Below, one piece after another: positions 45,910 through 54,479 of a DNA stretch of 64,000 bases. The notes beneath the pieces are model-generated. The model saw only the letters and a list, made by a program, of their open reading frames with translations. It had not been told where the DNA came from and did not search any database. This stretch comes from JASGTU01 sp963821815. GTDB taxonomy: Bacteria > Chloroflexota > Anaerolineae > Caldilineales > Caldilineaceae. Numbering within the stretch: position 1 is the stretch's first letter; the number at the start of each line of letters is the position of its first letter. A program made the translations under genes and the position numbers. The stretch lies in contig CAWGFG010000006.1 in assembly GCA_963821815.1 (NCBI GenBank), positions 1,922,001-1,986,000 on the forward strand. Direction: 5' to 3'.

Positions 45910-47085
45910 ATGCAGGCGGAACTGCACCGGGAGATTGAGACGCGCATTGCCCGTAAATACGTGGATCGTGTTGGCGACGATGTCTCCATACGCTCTATTG
46001 GCGCTAGTTCGATTCCTGCCATTACAGTCGAAATATCGCCTGGTACATTAGAGGAGTTAGCCAAGCAAGACGACGTACTGGCAATTCTGCCGAATCAATC
46101 CATCAGCCTCATCAGGCCCACAGCCGTTGAATATAGAGCCATGGACAAGATAGAAGCCATGGAGAAGCAAACGTGGGGTCTCGAGGAACTGCAAGTTCAA
46201 GAAATATGGCATAAGTCCCAAGGTGCCGGCGTCAATGTCGGCGTCTTGGATACCGGCGTCTACGGCGAACATCCGCTGCTTGAAGGCCGGATAGCAAAGT
46301 TCATCATGATCGATCCGCTGGGCAGGCGTATCAACACAACGCCCACGTTCGATGCCAATGGGCACGGTACGCACGTGTGCGGGATAATCGCTGGCGGCAC
46401 GACGCCGGATGGCATCGCGCTGGGCATGGCGCCCGAAGCACAGATTCATATGGCGGCTGTGCTGGTAGGTGACGCCACCGTTCGTACACTCCTGGAGGGT
46501 CTTGACTGGTGCGTACAGCAAAGCTCGGACGTTGTCAACATGTCGTTAGGCTTCAACTACTACGAGCCGCTGTTCGAACAGGTCTTTGACGTGCTCATTA
46601 ACGAATATGAAATTCTGCCAGTTGTCGCCATTGGCAACGAAAACCAGGGCAATAGCAGCTCGCCTGGTAACGTACGCAACGCGCTGAGTGTAGGCGCAGT
46701 GGAGCAGGCGCCTGGCAGCAAGACCGAAGTCGCCCATTTCAGCAGCGGAGCCAGCCTAGTCTTTCCGGAGAATGGTCGCGATAACGTTGTGACGAAGCCT
46801 GATGTGGTGGCGCCCGGTGTCAGGATCTACTCAGCCATCCCGCCTGTTCTGCGCACTGACGGCGCATACTTGTTCGCCTACATGGACGGTACATCCATGG
46901 CCACTCCTCATGTGTCCGGCTTGGTAGCCTTGCTCATGTCTGCATACCCGAATGCCCCCGTCAGCGAGATCGCCCAAGTCATCAAGGAAACGGCGCTGCA
47001 CCCGACAGGTGATGAGATGCGCCCGGACAATCGCTGGGGTTATGGACTCATTCAGCCGGAAGCCGCCATGTTGGCCATGGCGTAA
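45910..47085 (+). CDS. Subtilisin-like serine protease (S8) with I9-type propeptide
   Basis: 391 residues from ATG 45910. The catalytic domain has Asp in GVLDTGVYGEHP, His in DANGHGTHVCGIIAGGT and Ser in MDGTSMATPHVSGLVAL, with the oxyanion asparagine in VVAIGNENQGNSS. The propeptide (AITVEISPGTLEELAKQDDVLAIL) is I9-like. The same frame remains open and protein-like upstream to 45661 (KISPAFEAYLADSKYKS, QEAVVLYRSP) with no ATG, GTG or TTG, while an ATG at 45657 is one base out of frame. So the natural start is probably 45657 with an extra base just after it. No signal peptide is seen. The next gene encodes a free propeptide-like protein. Confidence 0.85.
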   Translation: MQAELHREIETRIARKYVDRVGDDVSIRSIGASSIPAITVEISPGTLEELAKQDDVLAILPNQSISLIRPTAVEYRAMDKIEAMEKQTWGLEELQVQEIWHKSQGAGVNVGVLDTGVYGEHPLLEGRIAKFIMIDPLGRRINTTPTFDANGHGTHVCGIIAGGTTPDGIALGMAPEAQIHMAAVLVGDATVRTLLEGLDWCVQQSSDVVNMSLGFNYYEPLFEQVFDVLINEYEILPVVAIGNENQGNSSSPGNVRNALSVGAVEQAPGSKTEVAHFSSGASLVFPENGRDNVVTKPDVVAPGVRIYSAIPPVLRTDGAYLFAYMDGTSMATPHVSGLVALLMSAYPNAPVSEIAQVIKETALHPTGDEMRPDNRWGYGLIQPEAAMLAMA

Positions 47086-47126
47086 CTGCGCTCTAGCGAA
47101 ACAATATTCACATGTGAGCCTAATCT

Positions 47127-47513
47127 ATGACCGCGAATTCGAACAGCAACAATAGAATCAGCGCACAGTTTCGGCAGCGGCTGGAACAAATGAAGCCCGA
47201 AGAGCAGGTGCGCGCCATTGTCATGCCCGTCTACTCGTCGTCCGACGAAGACCGTTCTTTCATGACGCGCACTGAACGGAGAGACGCAGCAGCCTCTGCA
47301 CTGGTTGTTGCTCTGGGCGAGTTGCAGGCGAAACTGGACGTGTTTTTGGCGTCCGCCGGCGGTCGGCGATTGACAGGATCTGCAAATCGACTGGGCCATG
47401 CCGTCATTGAAGCGCCGGCGAGCACCCTGCTCCTACTCGCAGAGCAACCTTGGGTTTCCGCCATCCTGGAAGACCAAGACATCGGCCTTCTGAACAGCCC
47501 GGTTGAGCAGTAA
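47127..47513 (+). CDS. Stand-alone propeptide/inhibitor-I9-like protein
   Basis: 128 residues, starting 41 bases after the subtilase stop. It parallels the subtilase pro-region along its whole length: RISAQFRQRLEQMKPEEQVRAIVMPV against KISPAFEAYLADSKYKSKQEAVVLYR, then an Arg-rich helix, then AVIEAPASTLLLLAEQPWVSAIL against AITVEISPGTLEELAKQDDVLAIL. It lacks a protease domain. By analogy to free I9 proteins it may act as a folding chaperone or inhibitor of the neighbouring protease. This homology is my own reading and not a database hit. Confidence 0.7.
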   Translation: MTANSNSNNRISAQFRQRLEQMKPEEQVRAIVMPVYSSSDEDRSFMTRTERRDAAASALVVALGELQAKLDVFLASAGGRRLTGSANRLGHAVIEAPASTLLLLAEQPWVSAILEDQDIGLLNSPVEQ

Positions 47514-47629
47514 GCAGTCTCCAAACACAACGCTCTGTTCGAAGCATGGCGACAGTTTGCTGCGCAGCTTTGTACCCTCACTTATTGTTATTCGCACCTA
47601 TCAGTAGACTTCACAAGAAGAGCCTGACC

Positions 47630-49082
47630 ATGACTACACATCCGAACATCCTCTTCATCATGCCGGACCAACTTCGTTCTGATTTCCTGAGCTGTTACGG
47701 CGCCGATTTCCTAGAAACAGTGCATATCGACAGTATCGCCGCCGAAGGCGTTCGCTACGAACGCACGTACAGCGCCTCTCCCGTGTGCGTACCGGCGCGC
47801 GCCTCACTGATGACAGGACTGAACGCGATTCGCACCGGCGTGCTAGACAACGGACTTTGGCTGCGTCCGGATAGAAGGGAATGCGGTATTCTCACGTGGC
47901 CGGAACGACTAAACGAGCAGGGTTACTACACAGCCGGCGTTGGCAAGATGCACTTCTATCCGTGGGATATCACTGAAGGGTTGCAATATCGCGTCATAGC
48001 CGAAGACAAACGCTGGCTGTATATCACGAGACGATTACTTTCACTTCCTGCGACAACACGGCCATCGAAAGTACCACGGCAATGAACATGATGGCTACTT
48101 CGAAAATAAGGGAGCCATCATCAGCCGTCTTCCGTGGGAACTGTCGGTGGACCATTTCGTCGGCATGGAGGCGTGCAAGTTCATTAACACCTACGCCGGC
48201 GACGGTCCCTTCGCCATGATGGTGGGATTTCCAGGCCCTCATTGCCCGTACGATCCGTGTCCGGAGTTTCTGGAGATGGTAGATATGGACAAGCTGCCTG
48301 CATCCATTCCCGAAGTTCCCGGGGATACGCCAATCTTACGGCAGCGAACTATCGAAGGCAATTTGCGCCCGTGGAATGGCGTCGACTACAGTGAATTCAC
48401 CGAGGAGCAGAAGCGCAAGATACGCCATTACTATGCAGCGTCTGTTCTGCAGATCGACTATGAGGTGGGACAGATCCTCCAGTCCCTGCGTGACAACGAA
48501 CTCATGGACAACACAGTGGTCATCTTTGCCAGCGATCACGGCGATTATCTCGGCGATCACAATCTCATCGGCAAGTCCACCTTCTACGAAAGCTCCACTC
48601 GAGTTCCGCTCATTGTCCGACCTGCCGGCGGCGGCACGAAAGAGGTGCATCGCGAGGTCGTTGGGTTGGGGGACGTAACCGCCACGATGCTTGCCTATGG
48701 CGGTTGCACACTGCCACAATGGCTCGATTCGATCCCACTGCCGACGCTAGGCTTAGCCGGAGATGGAGTGCGGGAGGTCTTCTTTGGGATGGTTGGCGAA
48801 GGGTGGATGGCCCTTGATGGGCGATGGAAGCTGTGCAAATACGACACCGGTGAGCATCTTCTGTTCGACCTTGCGTCAGATCCTACGGAACAGAATAATC
48901 TGATCGCCAGCCCACTGGCTCAGGAGGTTCGGCAGCGGCTCGATGAGGCGCTGTCTACTGAGATTATGCGATCAATCACACTGGCGAATGCGGACAGACG
49001 CGTCTATAAAATGGACCGTTCTGGTGACGTAGTTTTCGGACGTGAAGGATGGCGGCGCGCCTATCCGCAATCGCTTGATTGA
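47630..49082 (+). pseudogene. Sulfatase (formylglycine type), split by a frameshift
   Basis: The first frame from ATG 47630 (NILFIMPDQLRSDFL) has the metal-binding start and, at residue 53, Cys in VCVPARASLMTG, the CxxxR motif whose cysteine becomes formylglycine. It runs to a premature end at 48085. The rest continues one frame on, from about 48030 to the stop at 49082: DDYFHFLRQHGHRKY, FASDHGDYLGDHNLIGKSTFYESS and LCKYDTGEHLLFDL. Joining the two at 48026-48030 by omitting one base gives a normal sulfatase of about 480 residues. It would remove sulphate from a sulphated glycan or alcohol. No maturation enzyme is nearby. Confidence 0.82.
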
Positions 49083-49270
49083 TGAATCATGGCTGAAACG
49101 CATGAGTGGTTCTCGACTACGGGCTGACCGGCGCTGTCCTAATTCGCCGCCTTTTCTGCCTTTCATTTGTTGAATGCGTCGATTTCCCGGGTTACAGTAT
49201 GGCCTGGCAACAAATCACCTCTGTTACGCAATGTGACAAGCGCACCAAACTGCCGATGACTCAAAGATAT

Positions 49271-49300
49271 AAAAAACGCCTCCGATCCTAGACCGGAGGC
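49271..49300 (-). terminator. Rho-independent terminator of the aldolase gene
   Basis: On the minus strand GCCTCCG ... CGGAGGC (49278-49300) forms a GC-rich stem, followed by GTTTTTTAT. It lies 22 bases after the aldolase stop. Confidence 0.85.
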
Positions 49301-49321
49301 ATCATACACTAACAGGTTGGT

Positions 49322-50104
49322 TTAGTGGCCTTCAAGCGCCTTTCGCATGTCGTCGCCATTCTGTTTCCACCACTGGAAGAGGATGACCAGGTCCGTGTTC
49401 ATGCAGAAATCGCGCACGCCCATGTCCAGATAGTAGCGCGCCTGATCCGGCGTACCAATCTCTATGCGAGGTCGGACGCCCATTTCCAGGCAGGTTTTGA
49501 TTACTTTTGTCTCGGCTTCCTTGATCGCAGGATCGCCTTTGACCTTGCCGACGCTGACGCTATAGTCTGACGGGCCCCACTGGGTCATATCGACACCGGG
49601 GAGCGCCAGGATCTCTTCTAGATTCTCGACCGCGCCCTTCTTCTCGATCATCAGCACGACGACGATGTCACGGATAGCCTGCACGTATTCAGGCGTTCCG
49701 CCGTAGCCCATGTAGGAGCTGCGTCGCATGCCAACGCCGAAGTTGCCGCCGTCTTCCGGTGTATCCGGTCGCACGGAAAGGATGCACTCCTTTGCCTCTT
49801 CCACATTGTGCGCGTCGGCGAAAAGCACGCTGCCGAAGCCGGAGCCGAATGCACGCTGGGCAAAGAGCTGGTTTGCCGTGTAGTCGAGTTTGATCATCAT
49901 GCCCAGGTCATACAGCTCAGCGGCTCGACAGAGGTTATCCAGGTCCCTCATGTCATACGGCACATACTCGGCAACGAACTCGACATAGTCGTAGATGCCG
50001 GTGTGACCCACAGCTTCGATGATGGACGGCCAAGTAGAATGGACATGCGTGCCCAGGGTGGGTTTGCCCTCGTTCAACAACTCACGAATTTTGTTTTTGC
50101 GCAT
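49322..50104 (-). CDS. HpcH/HpaI aldolase family protein
   Basis: 260 residues from ATG 50104, preceded by GAGG nine bases upstream. The longer open frame to 50614 has no family resemblance in its extra part. RELLNEGKPTLGTHVHSTW opens the barrel. VVVLMIEKKGAVENLEEIL holds the metal-binding glutamate, and VDMTQWGPSDYSVSVG the aspartate. These class II aldolases split 4-hydroxy-2-oxo acids into pyruvate and an aldehyde, a fitting last step after acid-sugar dehydratases. It is alone on its strand, between the sulfatase and the thioesterase genes, with its own terminator. Confidence 0.87.
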   Translation of the reverse strand: MRKNKIRELLNEGKPTLGTHVHSTWPSIIEAVGHTGIYDYVEFVAEYVPYDMRDLDNLCRAAELYDLGMMIKLDYTANQLFAQRAFGSGFGSVLFADAHNVEEAKECILSVRPDTPEDGGNFGVGMRRSSYMGYGGTPEYVQAIRDIVVVLMIEKKGAVENLEEILALPGVDMTQWGPSDYSVSVGKVKGDPAIKEAETKVIKTCLEMGVRPRIEIGTPDQARYYLDMGVRDFCMNTDLVILFQWWKQNGDDMRKALEGH

Positions 50105-50369
50105 TTTCAGTTTCCTCGTCTGATTAGGGTAGAGTGGAAATGAACAGCTGTCGTTCTTGCACGAAGCACAATCGAAGCTGGTATGATTCGTTCGTTCCAA
50201 TGGAACGTCAGGAATAGTAATTGCTGGGAGTCGGCTGTCATTCGCGACGAATGCACCAAATTTCGACTCTCTTAGTCTAGCACCATTGATAAGGTCGGCA
50301 AATTTTAGCGAGGGTAGGTAATCGCGAGCAGAGCTCATCGTGGGCTCTATCAAGCACTCAGAGGTAGTG

Positions 50370-50774
50370 ATGGACCAACCAGAGATTTCGATTGGATTAC
50401 GCGGCAGCACAAGCGAACGCGTGGATGCGGACATGCTGGCGAGTGCACTTGGCAGCGGGGATGTGGATGTGTACGGCACTCCGGCGATGATCGCCCTAAT
50501 GGAGAAAGCAGCCCTTGACGCACTGTCCGACGTACTGACATCCGAGTACACATCTGTCGGTATTGCCCTGGACGTAAGACATATAGCTGCCACGCCGCTA
50601 GGGATGACGGTCACGGCTTCTGCGATAGTGACGTCTGTCGAAGGGCGTGTAATTACTTTCGAGGTGCATGCCGAGGATGAAGCGGAGCAGATCGGCGCCG
50701 GCAGGCATCAGCGCGCCATCGTGAAGAAGGAATCCTTCCAAGCGCGCGCTGATGCGAAGAGAGTCATGCGTTAA
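50370..50774 (+). CDS. FlK-like hotdog-fold thioesterase
   Basis: 134 residues from ATG 50370, with AGAGG five bases upstream; GTG 50340 would add ten. VYGTPAMIALMEKAALDAL and VGIALDVRHIAATPLG contain a Thr, Glu, Gly and His, and later GRHQRAIV an Arg, with the same spacing as the catalytic set I recall for FlK (Thr42, Glu50, Gly69, His76, Arg120). The residue at the FlK gate position Phe36 is Asp here, so fluoroacetyl-CoA specificity is unlikely. It probably hydrolyses an acyl-CoA. It is convergent with the third racemase-like gene. Confidence 0.83.
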   Translation: MDQPEISIGLRGSTSERVDADMLASALGSGDVDVYGTPAMIALMEKAALDALSDVLTSEYTSVGIALDVRHIAATPLGMTVTASAIVTSVEGRVITFEVHAEDEAEQIGAGRHQRAIVKKESFQARADAKRVMR

Positions 50775-50838
50775 CTTGTGCTACAACAAACCGCTCCAAC
50801 TCCACAAACGGATGCGATCCACAGTTGTGGCTAAGCGC

Positions 50839-52122
50839 CTACTGTGAACACATGAGAACCGGCGCTTCCAGCGCCTTGGCATGCAACTGTGCGAATTCCG
50901 AAGTTCCGTCGTCGTCAATGAGCGTTGTGCTCACTCCGCGCTCAAATACAGGCTGATTGCCGTTGGCGAAGTAAGCCCACATCGATGATGTATTGTGCGA
51001 ATCATCGGCAAAGTAAACGTCGACTCCACATGGCCTACTGTATCGGATCAGCCGCGGCGGCATCGTGAAGTCTGCCACGTCTACACGATACTTCTCTAGC
51101 GCGTGTTCGTCCAACTCGACGCCGATGCCCGGTGCATCCGGCGCCTTAGCATAGCCTCCCACCACATCTATACGCTTGTTCAGCAACGGGTGCTCGTACA
51201 GCTCGTGACAGGTGATTGCAGGCCATTGGGCATGCGACAAGGCTGCTCCGAGATGCAGCGCCATGGCGGTCGTTAAGCCGGTGCCCACCATCTGTAGGAA
51301 GAAGGGCATGTTGGCTACGGCGGATGCATGACCGCCTTGCATGATCTTGGAGACGCCGCCAGCCATGACGAAGCCGTCACAGTACCCTTCTTGGATGGCG
51401 GAGCGAGGCGGGATAGTCCCGTAGTGATGGGCGATTGGCGTGCGGATTTTCTTTCTAAGCAGTCGGTTGCCCGGCAGGTCATCGGCCCTGATCGGCCCTT
51501 CGAAGATGCTTATCTTGGGGAAATCGGTCTCCAACTCTCGCAGCACTGGCACAGCATTCGAGACATTGATGAGAAAGTCGTTCCAGTCGGAGTCGATGTG
51601 GAAATACTCTGGCGTCACTTCGCTAATGCGCTTCACTGTGTCATAGACGTCGTGCCAGGGACGAGCTTTGATCTTAATCGATGTGTAGCCTAGATCAACT
51701 GCGATCCTGGCTTCGGCTTCATACAACTCGGCGGACATATCATGGTCCCAGAAGGAGATAGGACACCATTCCCGAGCTTGAGGACCAAGAAGATGGTGCA
51801 CGGGAACACCCGCCAGTTTACCGGCAGCGTCAAACAACGCCATCTGCAGACCGGCTCCCAGGCTATCATCCCACATGCACTCAAACGGCGACCGACCGAT
51901 AACATGATCTGTGTCCTCGACGCGTCCCCATGTGTAGTTCTGAATCGTCTCACCATACCCCACTACGCCATTATCAAGCGTCACGCGGATGACTTCTACT
52001 TCCGACCACTTATGGATACGAGCACGCTCCATGTCCCGCTGAATGCGCTGATGAAACGGGATGACCAGCAGTATGCGCTCGACTTCGACAATCTTTGCTG
52101 ATGGCAGATTCGTCACAATCAA
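50839..52122 (-). CDS. Enolase-superfamily protein with altered active site (third copy)
   Basis: 427 residues. The capping domain and barrel are present: Lys150 and Lys152 in TSIKIKARPW, Asp177 in YFHIDSDWN, Glu208 in SIFEGP. At the third metal-ligand position, where relatives have Glu or Asp (PIAxxE), it reads PIAHHYG (His232-His233). The usual base on the seventh strand is replaced by VGTGLTTAMAL. A C-terminal extension of about 70 residues follows. It may use another metal geometry, or be non-catalytic. It lies 20 bases after the URO-D-like gene at the end of a minus-strand run. Confidence 0.8.
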   Translation of the reverse strand: MIVTNLPSAKIVEVERILLVIPFHQRIQRDMERARIHKWSEVEVIRVTLDNGVVGYGETIQNYTWGRVEDTDHVIGRSPFECMWDDSLGAGLQMALFDAAGKLAGVPVHHLLGPQAREWCPISFWDHDMSAELYEAEARIAVDLGYTSIKIKARPWHDVYDTVKRISEVTPEYFHIDSDWNDFLINVSNAVPVLRELETDFPKISIFEGPIRADDLPGNRLLRKKIRTPIAHHYGTIPPRSAIQEGYCDGFVMAGGVSKIMQGGHASAVANMPFFLQMVGTGLTTAMALHLGAALSHAQWPAITCHELYEHPLLNKRIDVVGGYAKAPDAPGIGVELDEHALEKYRVDVADFTMPPRLIRYSRPCGVDVYFADDSHNTSSMWAYFANGNQPVFERGVSTTLIDDDGTSEFAQLHAKALEAPVLMCSQ

Positions 52123-52142
52123 TACTCCTCTATCCGTGAATT

Positions 52143-53337
52143 CTACAATTCGTACTCTTCAACTATTTCGGCGATGCGCGCCACACGCTCGATGCTATTG
52201 ATTGGTAACACCATATCCACGACGTTGAGTATAGCAGGGCGTCCGTCCAACGTATCCAGCAAGTATCGAACGTAGTTCTCGAACTCCTCCTGGGGTGTTG
52301 TCTCCTCCAAATAAATACAAGGAATACCGCCCCAAAAAATTGGATGCCCTTGCCATACTTCCAACGTCTCTTCTACGCTAACTTGTGTCAGCGGCGCAGG
52401 CGAGTAGGACTCAATGACATCCAGACCGCAGTCGCGTAATTGCGGCAGAATCGGCTTTAGCTCGCCGTCCATGTGACTGCCGATTTGCTTGCCTTGCGCG
52501 TGCGCCATGTCGCTGAGCGTACGGTACATCTCCATGCTGTAGCGCTCGAAAAGACGCGGGTTGGTCATCATGCCATCCACGTTGTCGCCGATCTCGACAT
52601 ATGGCGTGTCTGAGGCCTTCCATGAGGCGCATGGCTTCGATAACCTGTTCGCCAAGTATATCCAGGAGCCGTTGTATCTGTTTGGGATTGTCGTGCATCA
52701 CAAAGAAGAAATCAGATGTGTCGATAAAGTCGATGAGCAGCTGCTGAAATGGCACTCGCTCCAACGACGCCACGACCCAGCCATCCTTGCCGAACTCGCG
52801 CTGTTGGTCAGTGACCACGTCGAAAGCTGGGATGAGCTCCGTGTTTTCAATGATATGCTCGACGATGGGATAGTCATCGGGGCTCGTGATGGGGTGCTTG
52901 GTCATATAGGCGCGTGCGCCAGTCGCGAGCATAGACTCCAACGCCCGGTACTCCACCGTCAACGTACCTATCTGAGTGCGAAACTCCACCAGCGTATCGC
53001 CGATGCCGTCCGGAATCTCCGAGCGCACATCCGGCATTCGATAGAGCAGTGGATCTGTCTCGTGCTGCACTTCCTCGCCGTTGAAGGTGACGACCATCTC
53101 CACGCCATGATACTTTTTCACATAGGCATCCTGCATGCGATGACGACCGTATCCGATGTCCCGGTGAATATCGGTTAGATCCATGTGGGCGTATTTGTCC
53201 GGCATGGAATGCGTGTATCGCAAACCAGCCTGCCAGAGTTCCAAACGCCCAATGAATGGGTAGCGGTCCGGCTTTCGCCCCTCCAATATGGCAAGCATGC
53301 GATCGTACTGGCTCATTGGCGTTTCGTTCTTGGTCAT
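52143..53337 (-). pseudogene. Uroporphyrinogen decarboxylase-family protein, split by a frameshift
   Basis: The first frame, from ATG 53337 (AGGAG eight bases upstream), encodes MSQYDRMLAILEGRKPDRYP through PKQIQRLLDILGEQVIEAMR, then becomes nonsense after MEG. The next frame continues ASDTPYVEIGDNVDGMMTNP through QIGSHMDGELKPILPQL and IPCIYLEETTP to the stop at 52143. Removing one G at 52616-52617 (GAAGGCCTCAG to GAAGCCTCAG) restores Met-Glu-Ala-Ser-Asp-Thr-Pro and gives about 397 residues. These COG0407 proteins are mostly corrinoid or methyl-group handling rather than haem enzymes. Position in an accessory operon supports a catabolic role. Confidence 0.83.
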
Positions 53338-53463
53338 ACGAGCATCTCCTCAAGTCCTAGTAAAAGACCTGTTGAACGCTGACGTTTCCCACACATAAAT
53401 GAGTTCACTCCTTCCATGCAAAGACGTTCCATCGAGCAGATGTAAGATAACATCGCAATTGGT

Positions 53464-54438
53464 CTAGGGTTGTTGCGAACCGAGCGCCTCGACAAAGACC
53501 GCATACACAGATTGACCGGCGGTCATGAACAGCCGGTTCTTGCGCAGACCGCCGAAACAGAGATTAGAGCACGGCTCGGGCAGATGCACCTTGCCGATGA
53601 GCATGCCGTCCGGTGCGTAGCAGTGCGCACCGTCAAAACCGTCGCCCACCCAGCCGGCAGCCGCCCATAGATTGCCGTCCGTGTCTGTGCGAATACCATC
53701 GGCGCCGCCGGGCTTCATGTCCACAAAGACACGACCGTTAGCCAGCGTCTTCCCATCGACAACATCATAAACGCGAATACTGGGCGGGCCGTCTGGCTCA
53801 TCCGACGAGCCGGTATCGGACACATAGAGCAGGCTCTCATCCGGTGAGAAACAGATGCCATTGGGGCGCTGCATTTCGCCGGCAACCACCGTGACCTCGC
53901 CAGTTTCTGCGTCAATTCGATAGACGTTCGTCGGCAATTGGAATTCGTCACGTTCGCCTTCGTAATTGACGAGGAGACCGTAACCCGGGTCGGTAAACCA
54001 TACGGAACCGTCAGAGTGCACGGTCACATCGTTAGGTGCATTGAGCCACTTTCCTTCGTAGCTGTCTAGAAGCACCGTGATGTGTCCGTTGTGCTCGGTG
54101 CGCGTGACGCGGCGGGATAGATGCTCACAGGTGATGAGCCGCCCCATTCGGTCACGCGTATTGCCGTTGCTGTTATGGGACGGCTTGCGGAAGACGCTCA
54201 CTGCGCCGGTCTCCTCATCCCAGCGCATCATGCGGTTGTTTGGAATGTCGCTCCAAATCAGGCAGCGCAAGTCGCCGAACCAGACAGGCCCTTCCGCCCA
54301 ACGAAAGCCGGTGCACAGTCGTTCTACGGCAGCGTTGCCCAGCTTGTATTTCTGAAAGCGCGGGTCAAGGACTTCCACTGCCGGGTCTGGATAGCGTACG
54401 ACGCCGTTGACCCAATCTCTATTTTCTAAGTTTGTCAC
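53464..54438 (-). CDS. SMP-30/gluconolactonase family protein
   Basis: 324 residues, a six-bladed propeller. RWAEGPVWFGDLRCLIWSD holds the metal-binding glutamate. NAPNDVTVHSDGSVWFTDPGYG carries the asparagine-aspartate pair, and RPNGICFSPDESLLYVSDT the second asparagine and an aspartate. It would open a sugar-acid lactone. It lies 41 bases after the M24 gene and 126 before the URO-D-like gene. Together with dehydratases and an aldolase it fits a non-phosphorylated sugar-acid route. Confidence 0.88.
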   Translation of the reverse strand: MTNLENRDWVNGVVRYPDPAVEVLDPRFQKYKLGNAAVERLCTGFRWAEGPVWFGDLRCLIWSDIPNNRMMRWDEETGAVSVFRKPSHNSNGNTRDRMGRLITCEHLSRRVTRTEHNGHITVLLDSYEGKWLNAPNDVTVHSDGSVWFTDPGYGLLVNYEGERDEFQLPTNVYRIDAETGEVTVVAGEMQRPNGICFSPDESLLYVSDTGSSDEPDGPPSIRVYDVVDGKTLANGRVFVDMKPGGADGIRTDTDGNLWAAAGWVGDGFDGAHCYAPDGMLIGKVHLPEPCSNLCFGGLRKNRLFMTAGQSVYAVFVEALGSQQP

Positions 54439-54479
54439 AGTGCAATTTCTCCTAATTCGAATTTATGAATACGGATAGC

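Noticed and set aside
50105..50614. N-terminal extension of the HpcH/HpaI aldolase
   Set aside because: The extra 170 residues in the open frame have no aldolase likeness, are Ser/Thr-rich and would overlap the thioesterase gene and its start signal.
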